Below are positions 8,572-18,039 of a stretch of 64,000 bases of DNA, in pieces (position 1 is the first letter of the stretch; each line of letters opens with the position of its first letter). Source of the DNA: Cryobacterium sp. M96 (GTDB lineage Bacteria; Actinomycetota; Actinomycetes; Actinomycetales; Microbacteriaceae); assembly GCF_002929845.1 (NCBI RefSeq), contig NZ_PJJS01000052.1:1-64000 (forward strand). Reading direction: 5' to 3'. The notes beneath the pieces were generated by a model that made no database searches, was not told the origin of the DNA, and worked only from the letters and a program-made list of their open reading frames with translations. The position numbers and the translations under genes are program-made.

Positions 8572-9567
8572 CTACAGGCGTTGTGTTCGGGACAGGATTG
8601 TCTGGACGATGACCACAATGGCCAGGAATAGGCCGCTCACTACCGACTGAACAGACGAACTGAGTGAGCCCACCTGGTTGATGAGGTTCTGGATGACGCT
8701 CAGCAGAAGCACCCCCACGACCGTGCTGATCAGGTTGCCTCGCCCTCCAGTGAGCAAAGTTCCGCCGATGACGACCGCCGCGATCGCACTGAGTTCAAGT
8801 CCCGCGCCCACGGTTGGCACACCGGATGAGGAGTATGCAGCGTTGAGGGCTCCGGCCAGGCCCGCACACAGGCCGCTGACGACGTAGACGCTGAATTTTA
8901 TACGCGCGACTGCAACACCCATGAGTGCGGCAGCGCTTTCCGACCCACCCACCGCGAGAATGGACTGGCCTCCGCGCGACCGCGTCAGAAGGACTGTTCC
9001 AACGATGATGACGACGATGGCAATGATCACCGGCCACCTGACTCCGAACAGCGTCTCTTGGCCGATTGCTTTAAAAGAGAGGTCACTCACGATTGGAGTG
9101 TTTGACCCGGCGTTAGTCGACGCGAAGACGATACCGCGCACGCCGAGCAGGCCGGCGAGCGTGACGATGAACGGCGCCATCCCTACGTAGGCAACCAGGA
9201 AACCCTGGATCATGCCGATCACCCCGCAAGCGACCAGCGGCAGCAGGAGTGCTTCAACCGACCCGAACGTGGAGCCGTAGGCTGCCAGCACGCCGCCGAG
9301 GGCGAAAACAGACCCTACAGAAAGGTCGATGCCGCCTGTGAGGATTACAAACGTCATTCCGGCAGCAACGATGACCAGGAACGACGACTGGGTCGCGATG
9401 TTCGAAACGTTGCTGACGGATGCGAAGGTCGGGAAGGCGATGGTACCAATGACGACTAGGAGCGCCAGCACTACTGTGGCGCCGTATTTCTGTGCTCCCA
9501 AGGCGAGTGTCTCGCGATCAAAACGCTTCGTCGTTGGAAGTCCTGCTTCGGGGACGATGACGCTCAT
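8572..9567 (-). CDS. Sugar ABC transporter permease (YjfF/RbsC type)
   Basis: 331 residues with about nine to ten hydrophobic spans and the BPD_transp_2 signature (GGIDLSVGSVFALGGVLAA near residues 77-96, AVVIGGTLLTGGRGN near 265-279). It is one of two permeases for a single ATPase, the arrangement known for the E. coli galactofuranose importer YtfQRT-YjfF. Its ATG overlaps the stop of the upstream permease by 4 bases (ATGA), so translation is coupled. It is the last gene of the leftward catabolic operon. Substrate by family: a sugar or sugar acid; which one is not shown. Confidence 0.9.
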   Translation of the reverse strand: MSVIVPEAGLPTTKRFDRETLALGAQKYGATVVLALLVVIGTIAFPTFASVSNVSNIATQSSFLVIVAAGMTFVILTGGIDLSVGSVFALGGVLAAYGSTFGSVEALLLPLVACGVIGMIQGFLVAYVGMAPFIVTLAGLLGVRGIVFASTNAGSNTPIVSDLSFKAIGQETLFGVRWPVIIAIVVIIVGTVLLTRSRGGQSILAVGGSESAAALMGVAVARIKFSVYVVSGLCAGLAGALNAAYSSSGVPTVGAGLELSAIAAVVIGGTLLTGGRGNLISTVVGVLLLSVIQNLINQVGSLSSSVQSVVSGLFLAIVVIVQTILSRTQRL

Positions 9568-10532
9568 CGGACAGCCAACTTTCCGCGCTGAATGTAAACC
9601 GCAATCAGAATGATGACGGCCTGGGTGATTTGTGAGTATGCATCCGGCACGTTGTTCTTGATCAACGTTGCCGCAATGAGCTGAAGCAGGAGGGCACCCG
9701 CTACCGTGCCGACTACCTTGACCTTGCCGCCGGTTAGCGGCGTGCCTCCGATGACGACCGCGGTGATGGCCGATAGCTCGATGAGGTTGCCGAGTGTTGA
9801 GGGCACGGATGCCCCGAGCCTGGCGGTTGCGACGATTCCCGCGACTGCCGCGAGTGCGGCTGCGAGGATATATGTGGTCATTAGGATTCTCTTGACCGGG
9901 AGGCCCGCTAGCTCAGCTGCGCGCCTGCTCCCTCCCACGGCCACCAGCTGCTTGCCAAAAGTGGTGCGGTTCACCAGGAGGGCGACAACAGCCACAAGGA
10001 TCACGGCGACCAGCACACTGTACGGCACGCCAACAATTGAGTTTCGGCCGAGCGACAGGATCGTTGGGTTGGTTACGGACTTCAGTTGTTCATTCGCCAC
10101 TACCAAGGCGATTCCTCTGCCGGCGACCATGAGCGCCAGGGTAGCCACGATGGGTTGCACACCAATGAACGCGATCATCGCTCCGTTGGCCACGCCAATC
10201 AGGCAGCCAGCGAATATTGCCATTGCGGCGGCGGGAATGAGGCCGTAGCCGATATAGAGCGGGATGACCGCTGCGGCGAGGGCCATGACGGCTCCGCCGG
10301 AAAGGTCAATGCCCTGCGTCCCAATGACTAGCGCCATCCCCAACGCCACGATCAGGACGGGAACCATCTGGATGAATTGCGTCCTGAAGTTATCTACACT
10401 GATGAAGTTCGACGTGAACGCTGCGTTGTACATGAGCAGAAGAACGATGGCGATGTACACCCCGTACTGCTGGAGGTATGCCAACGACCGGCTCTGACGT
10501 TGTGCTGTGGGTGCTACCGCTGCTTGTGTCAT
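9564..10532 (-). CDS. Sugar ABC transporter permease (YtfT/RbsC type)
   Basis: 322 residues, multi-spanning, starting MTQAAVAPTAQRQ. It contains the family motifs GTQGIDLSGGAVMALAAAV (about 91-109) and ITAVVIGGTPLTGGKVKV. Together with the product of 8572-9567 it would form the heterodimeric membrane channel of the importer. Both ends overlap neighbouring genes by 4 bases (ATGA), so ATPase, permease 1 and permease 2 form one translational unit. No damage seen. Confidence 0.9.
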   Translation of the reverse strand: MTQAAVAPTAQRQSRSLAYLQQYGVYIAIVLLLMYNAAFTSNFISVDNFRTQFIQMVPVLIVALGMALVIGTQGIDLSGGAVMALAAAVIPLYIGYGLIPAAAMAIFAGCLIGVANGAMIAFIGVQPIVATLALMVAGRGIALVVANEQLKSVTNPTILSLGRNSIVGVPYSVLVAVILVAVVALLVNRTTFGKQLVAVGGSRRAAELAGLPVKRILMTTYILAAALAAVAGIVATARLGASVPSTLGNLIELSAITAVVIGGTPLTGGKVKVVGTVAGALLLQLIAATLIKNNVPDAYSQITQAVIILIAVYIQRGKLAVR

Positions 10533-12088
10533 GGGAGTTCTTTCGTGACGGTGATGGGCTCGCCGACCAACGCCGAGAGCAGATGATGCTCAGTGACTTC
10601 GTCTCCAATGAGTTCGGTCTCGACCGAACCATCGCGAAGCACGATGACACGGGCCGAACCTTCGACGACCTCTTCGACCTCAGAGGACACCATGACGATG
10701 GCAAGGCCTTCGTCTGCCAGCTCATTGATGAGTGCTTGCACCTCGGCTTTCGCGCCCACGTCGATCCCGCGGGTGGGCTCGTCGAGCAGAAGGACTCGCG
10801 GGTTCATTGCGAGCCAGCGCGCGATCATCACTTTTTGCTGGTTGCCGCCTGATAGTTCAGAGACCAGTTGGCTCGAGCTCGTTGCCTTGATACGCAACCG
10901 CTTCATGAAGACGTCGACGATTGCGTCCTGGCGTGCCCGTGAAGTGAAGCCTCCGACAGAGAGCCGGGGAAGCGCAGCTAGGACGATGTTGTCCCGAATG
11001 GACAGGTTCGGGATGATCCCTTCGGCTTTGCGGTCCTCCGGGAGCATCACGATGCCCGCTCGGATGGCGGCCGAAACTGACCCGTTCTTCACGAGACGCC
11101 CACCGACACGGACGTGACCGTTGTCGACCTTCATGACACCAGCAAGAGCCTTCAGAGTCTCCGATCGGCCGGACCCCAGAAGACCACCGAGCCCGACGAC
11201 CTCACCGGGGCGGATCTCGAGGCTGATTCCGCTGATCTGATGCTTCCGGGTGAGGTCTGTTGCGATGAGTGTTGGTGCCTGGGAGCTCGTGCGGGCGGAC
11301 CCGAACGCGGTAAGGGACTCACGTTTCGTTTTCTCTACGGAGCGACCGAGCATGATTGACACGAGTTCGACGCGGGGCAGGTCTGCGAGCAGACCAGAGT
11401 GAACGGACTTGCCGTCCCTGAGCACGGTGACCGAGTCACACACGCGATAAATCTCATCCATCCGGTGGCTCACGTACACGATGGCGATGCCTTGGGCTCG
11501 CAGCAACCCGATGACGCGGAACAATGTCTCCACTTCGCGAGCCTCTAGCGAGGACGTTGGCTCGTCCATGATGACGACACGCGCATCGATGCTTACCGCG
11601 CGAGCCAGTGCAACCATCTGCTGCATGCCGAGGGCGAGGCGGTGGAGCGGCCGCCGGACATTAACGTGAATGTCGTACGTGTCGAGGAGCGTGCGGGCGT
11701 TTTCGTTCAACTGCTTGAAGTCGATCAGTCCCCAACGGTCGCGGGGTTCCCGCCCGAGGAAGATGTTTTGCGCAACAGACAGGAGAGGAATGAGGTTGAC
11801 CTCCTGATAGATCGTGCTGATGCCCGATCGTTGGGCATCCAGGGGGCGCGCAAACGTGGTGGTGGTGCCCCCGAGATGAAGTTCGCCGGCGTCCGGCTGA
11901 TAGACACCGGTCAGCACCTTGATGAGGGTTGATTTTCCGGCTCCGTTCTCGCCCATGAGTGCGAGACTTTCACCGGGGTGAAGAGTGAAGTCGACATTGT
12001 CGAGGGCTGTGATTCCAGCGAATCGCTTGGTTACGCCGCGGGCTTCCAGGACCGTCGCATCGCGGGGGGTGCCAGTTGGTGTGATCAC
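10529..12088 (-). CDS. Sugar ABC transporter ATPase (YtfR/RbsA type, two domains)
   Basis: About 519 residues from a GTG at 12088 (VITPTGTPRD), chosen because AGAAAGG lies 8 bases upstream; a longer frame to 12139 runs into the spacer. Two fused nucleotide-binding domains: the first with Walker A GENGAGKST, signature LALGMQQMVALARA and Walker B VVIMDEPTS; the second with the degenerate P-loop GLLGSGRSE, signature LSGGNQQKVMIARW and VLLLDEPTRGIDVG. This is the standard layout of CUT2-class importers. It powers uptake with the two following permeases and the lipoprotein at 12164-13234. Confidence 0.92.
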   Translation of the reverse strand: MITPTGTPRDATVLEARGVTKRFAGITALDNVDFTLHPGESLALMGENGAGKSTLIKVLTGVYQPDAGELHLGGTTTTFARPLDAQRSGISTIYQEVNLIPLLSVAQNIFLGREPRDRWGLIDFKQLNENARTLLDTYDIHVNVRRPLHRLALGMQQMVALARAVSIDARVVIMDEPTSSLEAREVETLFRVIGLLRAQGIAIVYVSHRMDEIYRVCDSVTVLRDGKSVHSGLLADLPRVELVSIMLGRSVEKTKRESLTAFGSARTSSQAPTLIATDLTRKHQISGISLEIRPGEVVGLGGLLGSGRSETLKALAGVMKVDNGHVRVGGRLVKNGSVSAAIRAGIVMLPEDRKAEGIIPNLSIRDNIVLAALPRLSVGGFTSRARQDAIVDVFMKRLRIKATSSSQLVSELSGGNQQKVMIARWLAMNPRVLLLDEPTRGIDVGAKAEVQALINELADEGLAIVMVSSEVEEVVEGSARVIVLRDGSVETELIGDEVTEHHLLSALVGEPITVTKELP

Positions 12089-12163
12089 GCACGAGGCCTT
12101 TCTGTCGGGAGGGTGCGGGGCCGGCTGCGCACGTCGCAACTGACCCCGCGTTTATCGCTCGAG

Positions 12164-13234
12164 TTAGTAAGCGAGATCAACCTTTTCGGCTGCGTTCGAC
12201 GGGTCGTACTCGCCGTCTTCGATGACGATGCTCTGGCTGACTGCCTCACCTGACAGGAAGCTCTTCAGTGTGGCGAATGCGAGCGGACCGAAGCGGGGGT
12301 TGGACTCGACCACACCGTTGTAGGCTCCTGCAGCTACCTGTTCGACGGCATTTCGTGTTCCGTCGATGGAGTAGATCTGGATGTCTTTACCGGGGGTCTT
12401 GCCCGCGGCGATGATGGCGGCCTGGGCGCCGAGTCCCATCTCGTCGTTGTGTGCATAGATGACCGTGATCTCAGGGTTCGCCTGCAGAAGCTGTTCAGTT
12501 ACCGACTGTCCCTTGTCGCGTGAGAAGTCGGCAGTCTGCTGGGCGACGATCTCCATGTCGGGCGCCTCTGCGGCCATCTGGTCCACGAACCCCTTGAGGC
12601 GGTCCGTTGTCACGCCATTGCCCGACGAGCCCAGGAGGATCGCGATGCTGCCTTCGCCGCCTGTGCCCGCGATGAGCTGGTCAGCGGCACGCTTGCCCTG
12701 CTCGACGAAGTCAGATCCGAGGAACGTGACGTAGTCGCTGCAGCCCTCCGCGTTCAGCAGGCGGTCGATGGTGATGACGGGAATGTTCTTCTCGCGCGCC
12801 ACCGACAGTGCTGGCTCGAGCCCGTCGGAGTTGAGCGGGGCCACGATCAGGGCCTGTGCGCCCTGCGAAATCATGTCCTGGATGTCGGAGATCTGCTTGG
12901 ACAGCGTCGACTGCGCGTTCGTGACGATGAGTTTCTTTACTCCGAGCTTTGCAGCCTCGTCCTTGATGGACTGCGTCTCGGCGATGCGGAAGGGGTTGTC
13001 TTCCTTTTCTGACTGCGAGAAACCGACGACAGCGTCGGCGAGCTCGAACTTGTCCCCCTTGTAGTCCGCGAGGGCACAGGTCGGGCCATCTGAGGATTTG
13101 ACGACCTGGTCAGCGCCACCGGAAGTGGCGGCTTTGCTTTCGCCGGTGTTGGTGCAGCCGGTGAGTGCGAGGGTGAGGACGGCGGCACAGGCGACTGTGC
13201 TGAAAAGCGCCTTTCGTAACGGTGTAGCGGTCAT
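12164..13234 (-). CDS. Sugar-binding lipoprotein of ABC importer (YtfQ/RbsB type)
   Basis: 356 residues. N-terminal signal MTATPLRKALF followed by a hydrophobic stretch and the lipobox LALTGC, so the mature protein is lipid-anchored outside the membrane. The Peripla_BP_4 core shows VGFSQSEKEDNPFR, IVAPLNSDGLEPALS and VIYAHNDEMGLGAQ. The resemblance to YtfQ (galactofuranose binding) is by gene set and overall pattern. It lies 76 bases before the ATPase gene and 72 bases after the dehydratase, within the same leftward operon. Confidence 0.9.
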   Translation of the reverse strand: MTATPLRKALFSTVACAAVLTLALTGCTNTGESKAATSGGADQVVKSSDGPTCALADYKGDKFELADAVVGFSQSEKEDNPFRIAETQSIKDEAAKLGVKKLIVTNAQSTLSKQISDIQDMISQGAQALIVAPLNSDGLEPALSVAREKNIPVITIDRLLNAEGCSDYVTFLGSDFVEQGKRAADQLIAGTGGEGSIAILLGSSGNGVTTDRLKGFVDQMAAEAPDMEIVAQQTADFSRDKGQSVTEQLLQANPEITVIYAHNDEMGLGAQAAIIAAGKTPGKDIQIYSIDGTRNAVEQVAAGAYNGVVESNPRFGPLAFATLKSFLSGEAVSQSIVIEDGEYDPSNAAEKVDLAY

Positions 13235-13306
13235 TCCATTCCCACTTTCATTGTGTGATTCCGGATACCGTCCGGGCGGAGTTTCGGGGTGTGAACGCTG
13301 GCTCGG

Positions 13307-14395
13307 TCAGCTTCGGACGGATTCAAGTGCGTTGAAGTCGAGGGTGACCCCATGACCGGGGCGTTCTGGAGCGACGGCGAACCCGTCGTCGATGACCATC
13401 GGTTCGTGCAGGAACGCGTCGAGTCCGAAGCCGTGGGCTTCCATGAAGGTTCGATTGGGTGCTGCGGCGAGTGCGTGAACCGTGAGGTCGTGGACTCCGT
13501 GGGAGGTCACGGGCAGGTTGTGCGCTTCCGCGAGGCTGCAAACCTTACGGAAGACGGTGTAACCCCCACAGTTGGCCACGTCAGGTTCAGGAAGCGTGAC
13601 AGCGCCTGCCGTGATGTGCTGCTGGAACTCGTAGAGGGAGTGAAGGTTCTCCCCAGCCGCGATTGCGTGGTGTCCTTCTCGCACAATCCGAGCGTTACCG
13701 GCGACGTCGTCTGGGATGGTTGGTTCCTCAATCCAGACGAGCCCGAACTCCTGCATGGCCCGGGCGGCTCTAATCGCCTCGTCGACGCCCCATTTCATGT
13801 TGGCATCGACCATCAGGGGGAAGTCATCCCCGAGATGCTCCCGCATGCTCGTGACTCGGGCCAAATCGGTGCGTAGTAGCGGCCGCCCGACTTTCATCTT
13901 GATAGCGCGGAAACCCTCGGCGATAAACCGGTCAGCTTGTGCAAGCAACTGTTCGATTGGGAACTCCAGGTCGATGCCGCCGGCGTAGACGGGGACCTTC
14001 GGGTCGAATCCGCCGAACAGTCGCCACAGTGGCTGGTTCTGTCGACGCCCGTGCATGTCCCACAGTGCAATGTCGACTGCGGAGATCGCTGAGGTCGCGT
14101 GACCACCTCGGCCCGCATAGTGCAGCATCCACCACATGTCCTGCCACAGTTTTTCTCTGTGGTCAGTTTCCTTGCCGATCAGGTGCGGTGTGAGGTAACG
14201 CTCGATCATTACCGCGACTGCAGCACCACCGTGGTTCACGGTGTACGTGTATCCGCAGCCCTCCACCCCGTCACTGTCAGTGATCCGAACCGTGATCAAT
14301 TCGAAGTCCACCATGGTCCCGTGGGTGCTATCAGTCAGCTGTTGCGCCAGCGGAATGCGGTACAAATCAGTTCGAATTTGCTCGATTTGAGGCAA
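13307..14395 (-). CDS. Enolase-superfamily sugar-acid dehydratase (mandelate racemase family)
   Basis: 362 residues from a TTG at 14395 (reads MPQIEQIRTD), preceded by GGGAG at a spacing of about 6. Contains the mandelate-racemase-subgroup residues: KMKVG (K-x-K acid/base), VDANMKW with the first metal Asp, WIEEPTIPDD and AAGENLHS with the two metal Glu, and TSHGVHDLTVH with the catalytic His. The closest relatives I can recall are acid-sugar dehydratases such as talarate/galactarate dehydratases, but specificity within this family cannot be read by eye. In context, it would dehydrate an aldonate or similar acid to a 2-keto-3-deoxy acid for the kinase and aldolase at 20.8-22.4 kb. Confidence 0.85.
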   Translation of the reverse strand: MPQIEQIRTDLYRIPLAQQLTDSTHGTMVDFELITVRITDSDGVEGCGYTYTVNHGGAAVAVMIERYLTPHLIGKETDHREKLWQDMWWMLHYAGRGGHATSAISAVDIALWDMHGRRQNQPLWRLFGGFDPKVPVYAGGIDLEFPIEQLLAQADRFIAEGFRAIKMKVGRPLLRTDLARVTSMREHLGDDFPLMVDANMKWGVDEAIRAARAMQEFGLVWIEEPTIPDDVAGNARIVREGHHAIAAGENLHSLYEFQQHITAGAVTLPEPDVANCGGYTVFRKVCSLAEAHNLPVTSHGVHDLTVHALAAAPNRTFMEAHGFGLDAFLHEPMVIDDGFAVAPERPGHGVTLDFNALESVRS

Positions 14396-14473
14396 GGAGG
14401 TCTCCCTGTTTCGGTACGGTCGGCGGGTGAAAAAATTAGATTCTGAGCTCGGGATAGGTTGCGGACGTGATAG

Positions 14474-15508
14474 TCACGGAGAGGGTCGTGCACGTGCAGT
14501 GGAGCCCCGTTCGACCGCCACGGCGTCGTGCTCGAGTACGACATCGGCCACGGCCTTGCCCTCGAGCTGGTCGACGAGCGTGTCGACAGCGAGCCTCCCA
14601 AGCTCATCGAGAGGCATCGCCATCGCCGATAGGGATGGCACCAGGTAGTTGGCCAGCGGGAGATCGTCGTTGGAGAGGACTGAAACATCTTCGGGAACTC
14701 GAATGCCCAAGTCACGGAGCGCTTTGAGTGCTCCGACCGACTGGGAGAACGTACCGGCGTACAGTGCGGTGATCTCCGGGTGCTCGCGCATCAGGAGTTC
14801 TGCCGAACGATAGCCGCCCGACTCTAGGAAGTCATCCCGCACCACCATCGGCTTCTCGGCGCCCAGATCGCTGGCCGCTTGGTCGAAGCCGCGCTCACGT
14901 TCGACCGCCGGTGAGAGCGTGTCGGTACCGGAGATATGCCCAATCTTGCGGTGGCCCCGCTCGAAAAGAAACCTGTACGCGTTCGCACTTGCGCTTGATT
15001 GGTTGATGCTCACGTTCCGTCCAGAATCGGGGACGGTGCGATTCACGAACACATGCGGCACTGTTCTCAGGCGCCCATCGGCTAGGAGAGGGTGACCCTC
15101 CCTCGATGAGGCGATGAGGAGCCCATCGACGCGTCCGGCGCTCACCAGGTCGGTGTAGTCGGACTGTGACTGCGAATCCTCACGGTCTTCAGCGAGGAGC
15201 ACGACATACCCGCGTTCGCGCGCACGTTGGTACGCGCCCCGAGCTATCCGAGCGTAAACCGGGGTCGTAAGATCGGGAATCAGTAACGCCAGTGCCTTTG
15301 AGCGCGAACCCGCCAGAGCTTTCGCTCCAGCATGCGGTTCGTAGGCCAGATCTGCGGCGAGTGCGAGGATCCGGTCTCTCGTCTCGTCGCGGACCGCGAG
15401 AGTCGGGTCTCCGCTGAGCACTCGCGAAACCACTGATTTCGTCACATTTGCGGCATCCGCGACGTCAATCAGGCGCACTCGCTGCTCTTTCGGGCTTTTC
15501 TCGGACAT
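14474..15508 (-). CDS. LacI-family transcriptional regulator
   Basis: 344 residues from ATG 15508 (MSEKSPKEQRVRL), with AGGAAGG 8 bases upstream; the ATG at 15526 is less well placed. N-terminal LacI helix-turn-helix (LIDVADAANVTKSVVSRVLSG) with the hinge helix (KALAGSRSKALALLI), then a periplasmic-binding-protein-like sugar-sensing domain (DGLLIASSREGHP, HRKIGHISGTDTLS, VPEDVSVLSNDDLPLANYL). It sits inside the leftward operon, between the dehydratase and aldehyde dehydrogenase genes, so it is autoregulated if the operator at 17964-17979 is its target. The effector is probably the substrate or an intermediate of this pathway. Confidence 0.9.
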   Translation of the reverse strand: MSEKSPKEQRVRLIDVADAANVTKSVVSRVLSGDPTLAVRDETRDRILALAADLAYEPHAGAKALAGSRSKALALLIPDLTTPVYARIARGAYQRARERGYVVLLAEDREDSQSQSDYTDLVSAGRVDGLLIASSREGHPLLADGRLRTVPHVFVNRTVPDSGRNVSINQSSASANAYRFLFERGHRKIGHISGTDTLSPAVERERGFDQAASDLGAEKPMVVRDDFLESGGYRSAELLMREHPEITALYAGTFSQSVGALKALRDLGIRVPEDVSVLSNDDLPLANYLVPSLSAMAMPLDELGRLAVDTLVDQLEGKAVADVVLEHDAVAVERGSTARARPSP

Positions 15509-15564
15509 TGCACGCACCTTCCTCATGTCGTTGCATTCGTCGGTCTGGCGGTTGAAACTATCGG

Positions 15565-17052
15565 TCAGCGGGAGGGCTTCGCGTAATCGAGGTAGACAGT
15601 CTTTCGACGCAGGTATCGCTCGAATCCGTGGGCACCGTCGTCACCGCCGAGCCCGGAGAGCTTCCACCCGGTGTGAAACCCCTGCACCTGTTCGGGCCCG
15701 GTCTGGTTGAGATAAACCTCCCCGAACTCAAGATCGTCGGTCGCAGCCAGAGCGGTTCGCATACTTTCCGTGTACACATAGGCCGTAAGGCCATACTCTG
15801 TGGAATTCGCCCACTCGATCACCTGGTCGTAGTCATCGAAGGGGATGATCGGCAGCACGGGGCCGAAGACTTCCTGCTGGACGATGTCCATGTCGTTCGT
15901 GACGTTGGTAAGTACCGTCGGAGCGAACCAGAATCCGTCGCTGTCCTCCATACCTTCTGGTTTTCCACCACCAATTTCAAGGTGTGCACCAGCAGACACG
16001 GCGCCGTCCACGAACGACTTCACTTTGTCCCACTCCGCCTGAGAAACCTTCGGTCCCATCTGGCTCGTGTCATCGAGCGGATCGCCGACCTTCAGGTCCC
16101 TCACCTTCGCGACGAACCGGCGCACGAACTCGTCGTAGACACCGCGCTGCACGTAAGTGCGCTCATTGCACGTGCACACCTGCCCACAGTTCCAGAACCG
16201 AGCTTCGAAGGCTTGCTGCACCGCTAGCTCTAGTTCGGCGTCGTCAAATACGATAACCGGCGCCTTGCCGCCGAGTTCCAGCGACACCGGGATAACCTTT
16301 TCGGCAGTCGCGGCGAGAATCTGTCGTCCGGCCCGGGTCGAGCCGGTCACGGTCACCATTCCGACGGATGGGTGGCGGACAATTGCGTCACCGATGACTC
16401 GACCAGGGCCGGTGATGACGCTGATGAGGCCGTCTGGCACGCCGGCCAACTGGCACACCCGTGCCATCGCAATGGCTGAAAGGGGCGTTTCTTCACTCGG
16501 CTTCAGCACAATCGCGTTTCCGGCCATCAGCGCTGGTGCTACTTTCCGCGCGAAGATGGCGGCCGGGAAGTTCCAGGGGATGATGGCCGCAACGATCCCA
16601 ATCGGTTCTTCTCGCACGATCAACTGGCGGCCGTGAGCTGAGGGAGCCACAAGTTCACCGACGTTTCGGTACTTCTGACTAATTGCAAAATCAAAGAATG
16701 CCTTCACGCCGCCGATCTCGCCTCGCGCCTCGGTGATCGTCTTTCCCTGTTCGGCGACCACGATCTGCGCAAGCTCCTCGTGGTGTTCCGACACAATTCG
16801 AACGACAGACTCCAGCACTGCGCCGCGTTCGGCGTAGGTTTTACGCGCCCAGTTCTTCTGCGCATGGCGAGCGACCGACAGCGTCTCTTCGAGATGTGCA
16901 GCTGTTCCTTCCGGAACGGTGGCGATCTGCTTTCCTGTCGACGGGTTCGTCACCGGTCGTGCGGCTTCGGTCCGCGTCCATTGGCCTCCGATCAGCATTG
17001 CGGGTGAGCTGGAGAGGAGGGAATCTTCACTGAAGAGAGTGCTGGTCATCAT
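15565..17052 (-). CDS. NAD(P)-dependent aldehyde dehydrogenase
   Basis: 495 residues; start at ATG 17052 (MMTSTLFSEDSLL), with AAAGG six bases upstream, although the frame extends to 17115. A full aldehyde dehydrogenase fold: PWNFPAA and KPSEETPL (cofactor binding), GSTRAGRQI, catalytic Glu in LELGGKAP and catalytic Cys in NCGQVCTCNERTY. By pattern it is nearest the lactaldehyde/succinate-semialdehyde/aldose-type dehydrogenases. In this locus it would oxidise a sugar aldehyde or a short aldehyde released by the pathway. It lies between the LacI gene and the SDR gene, in the same direction. Confidence 0.92.
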   Translation of the reverse strand: MMTSTLFSEDSLLSSSPAMLIGGQWTRTEAARPVTNPSTGKQIATVPEGTAAHLEETLSVARHAQKNWARKTYAERGAVLESVVRIVSEHHEELAQIVVAEQGKTITEARGEIGGVKAFFDFAISQKYRNVGELVAPSAHGRQLIVREEPIGIVAAIIPWNFPAAIFARKVAPALMAGNAIVLKPSEETPLSAIAMARVCQLAGVPDGLISVITGPGRVIGDAIVRHPSVGMVTVTGSTRAGRQILAATAEKVIPVSLELGGKAPVIVFDDAELELAVQQAFEARFWNCGQVCTCNERTYVQRGVYDEFVRRFVAKVRDLKVGDPLDDTSQMGPKVSQAEWDKVKSFVDGAVSAGAHLEIGGGKPEGMEDSDGFWFAPTVLTNVTNDMDIVQQEVFGPVLPIIPFDDYDQVIEWANSTEYGLTAYVYTESMRTALAATDDLEFGEVYLNQTGPEQVQGFHTGWKLSGLGGDDGAHGFERYLRRKTVYLDYAKPSR

Positions 17053-17116
17053 TGGCCTTTGTCGATAGTTGTTCAGGGTCTGAGCGGGGTGGGGCGGCGC
17101 GGCGCGGCGCGGCACG

Positions 17117-17896
17117 TTAGCTCATGACAATTCCGCCCTCTACGTTGTACGTCTGGCCAGTGATGTAGTCGGAGCCGGACCCGGCCAGGAAAATGGCCAA
17201 TGGGACGACATCTGAGGGGACCGAAGTGCGACCGAGCGGAATTCCGGCTGCCGCGTCGCGGAATGTTTCTCCTTCGGACTTACCGGTGATCTCGCCGAAC
17301 TGCTTGTCGACCTCTTTCCAGTACGGTGTGTCAACGATTCCGGGTGCCATTGCATTCACGTTGACTCCGTAAGGGGCCATGGCCATGGCAACAGACTGCG
17401 TGATTGAGATGACGGTGGCTTTCGATGCACAGTATGCGGCGACGAGAGCCTCGCCGCGGCGCCCCGCGATGGAAGCCATGTTGATGATCTTTCCGCTCTT
17501 CTGGGCACGCATCGGTTCGCACGCTGCCTGCGTCAGGAAGAACAATCCGCGCACGTTCACGCTGAAGATGCGGTCCCACTCCGCCGCAGTCGTCTCCCAA
17601 ACGGGCTTGATGAGTCCGATGCCTGCGTTGTTGACCAGGATGTCAAGCGAACCGTGTTCAGCGACGATGGCGTCCACAATTTCCTTGGATTGGACCTCGT
17701 CAGCCACATTCAGCGATCGGGCAGATGCTGACCCGCCTGCAGCCGTGATCTCGGCGACGACTGCCTGTGCGCCTTCCATGTTGAGATCAGCGATCACGAC
17801 GTGGGCGCCTTCGGCTGCGTAGCCGAGGGCCATGGCCTTTCCCATACCTGATGCAGCCCCGGTGATCAATGCAACCTTGCCGTCGAGTTTCGTCAA
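17117..17896 (-). CDS. Short-chain dehydrogenase (sorbitol/galactitol dehydrogenase-like)
   Basis: 259 residues from a TTG at 17896 (reads MTKLDGKVALITG); AAAGGAG lies 6-7 bases upstream and the frame extension to 17962 crosses the operator region. Classical SDR: TGAASGMGKA nucleotide loop, NNAGIG, catalytic Ser in NMASIAG, YCASK with Tyr and Lys. The C-terminus (DYITGQTYNVEGGIVMS) resembles polyol dehydrogenases of the SmoS type, suggesting an alditol or sugar substrate. First gene of the leftward operon, 67 bases from the palindromic operator. Confidence 0.88.
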   Translation of the reverse strand: MTKLDGKVALITGAASGMGKAMALGYAAEGAHVVIADLNMEGAQAVVAEITAAGGSASARSLNVADEVQSKEIVDAIVAEHGSLDILVNNAGIGLIKPVWETTAAEWDRIFSVNVRGLFFLTQAACEPMRAQKSGKIINMASIAGRRGEALVAAYCASKATVISITQSVAMAMAPYGVNVNAMAPGIVDTPYWKEVDKQFGEITGKSEGETFRDAAAGIPLGRTSVPSDVVPLAIFLAGSGSDYITGQTYNVEGGIVMS

Positions 17897-17963
17897 TGTC
17901 TTCTCCTTTGAAGTGGCTGGGGTTTGAACCGGCTCTGTGAGCCTTCCAAAGAAAGCTAGCACT

Positions 17964-17979
17964 AGAAAACCGGTTTTCT
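17964..17979. promoter_or_regulatory. Perfect 16-bp palindrome, likely LacI-family operator
   Basis: AGAAAACCGGTTTTCT is a perfect palindrome with a central CG, the typical LacI-family operator form. It lies between the divergent starts at 17896 and 18040, next to a TATAC element at 17984-17988 that could be the -10 of the rightward promoter. One site could thus repress both arms of the locus. No similar site was seen before the dehydratase, LacI or transporter genes. Confidence 0.8.
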
Positions 17980-18039
17980 TTTGGTATACATTACGGCGAG
18001 AAGCTTTTTTGTCAAATCATTTCGCTCAGATTGGACAGC

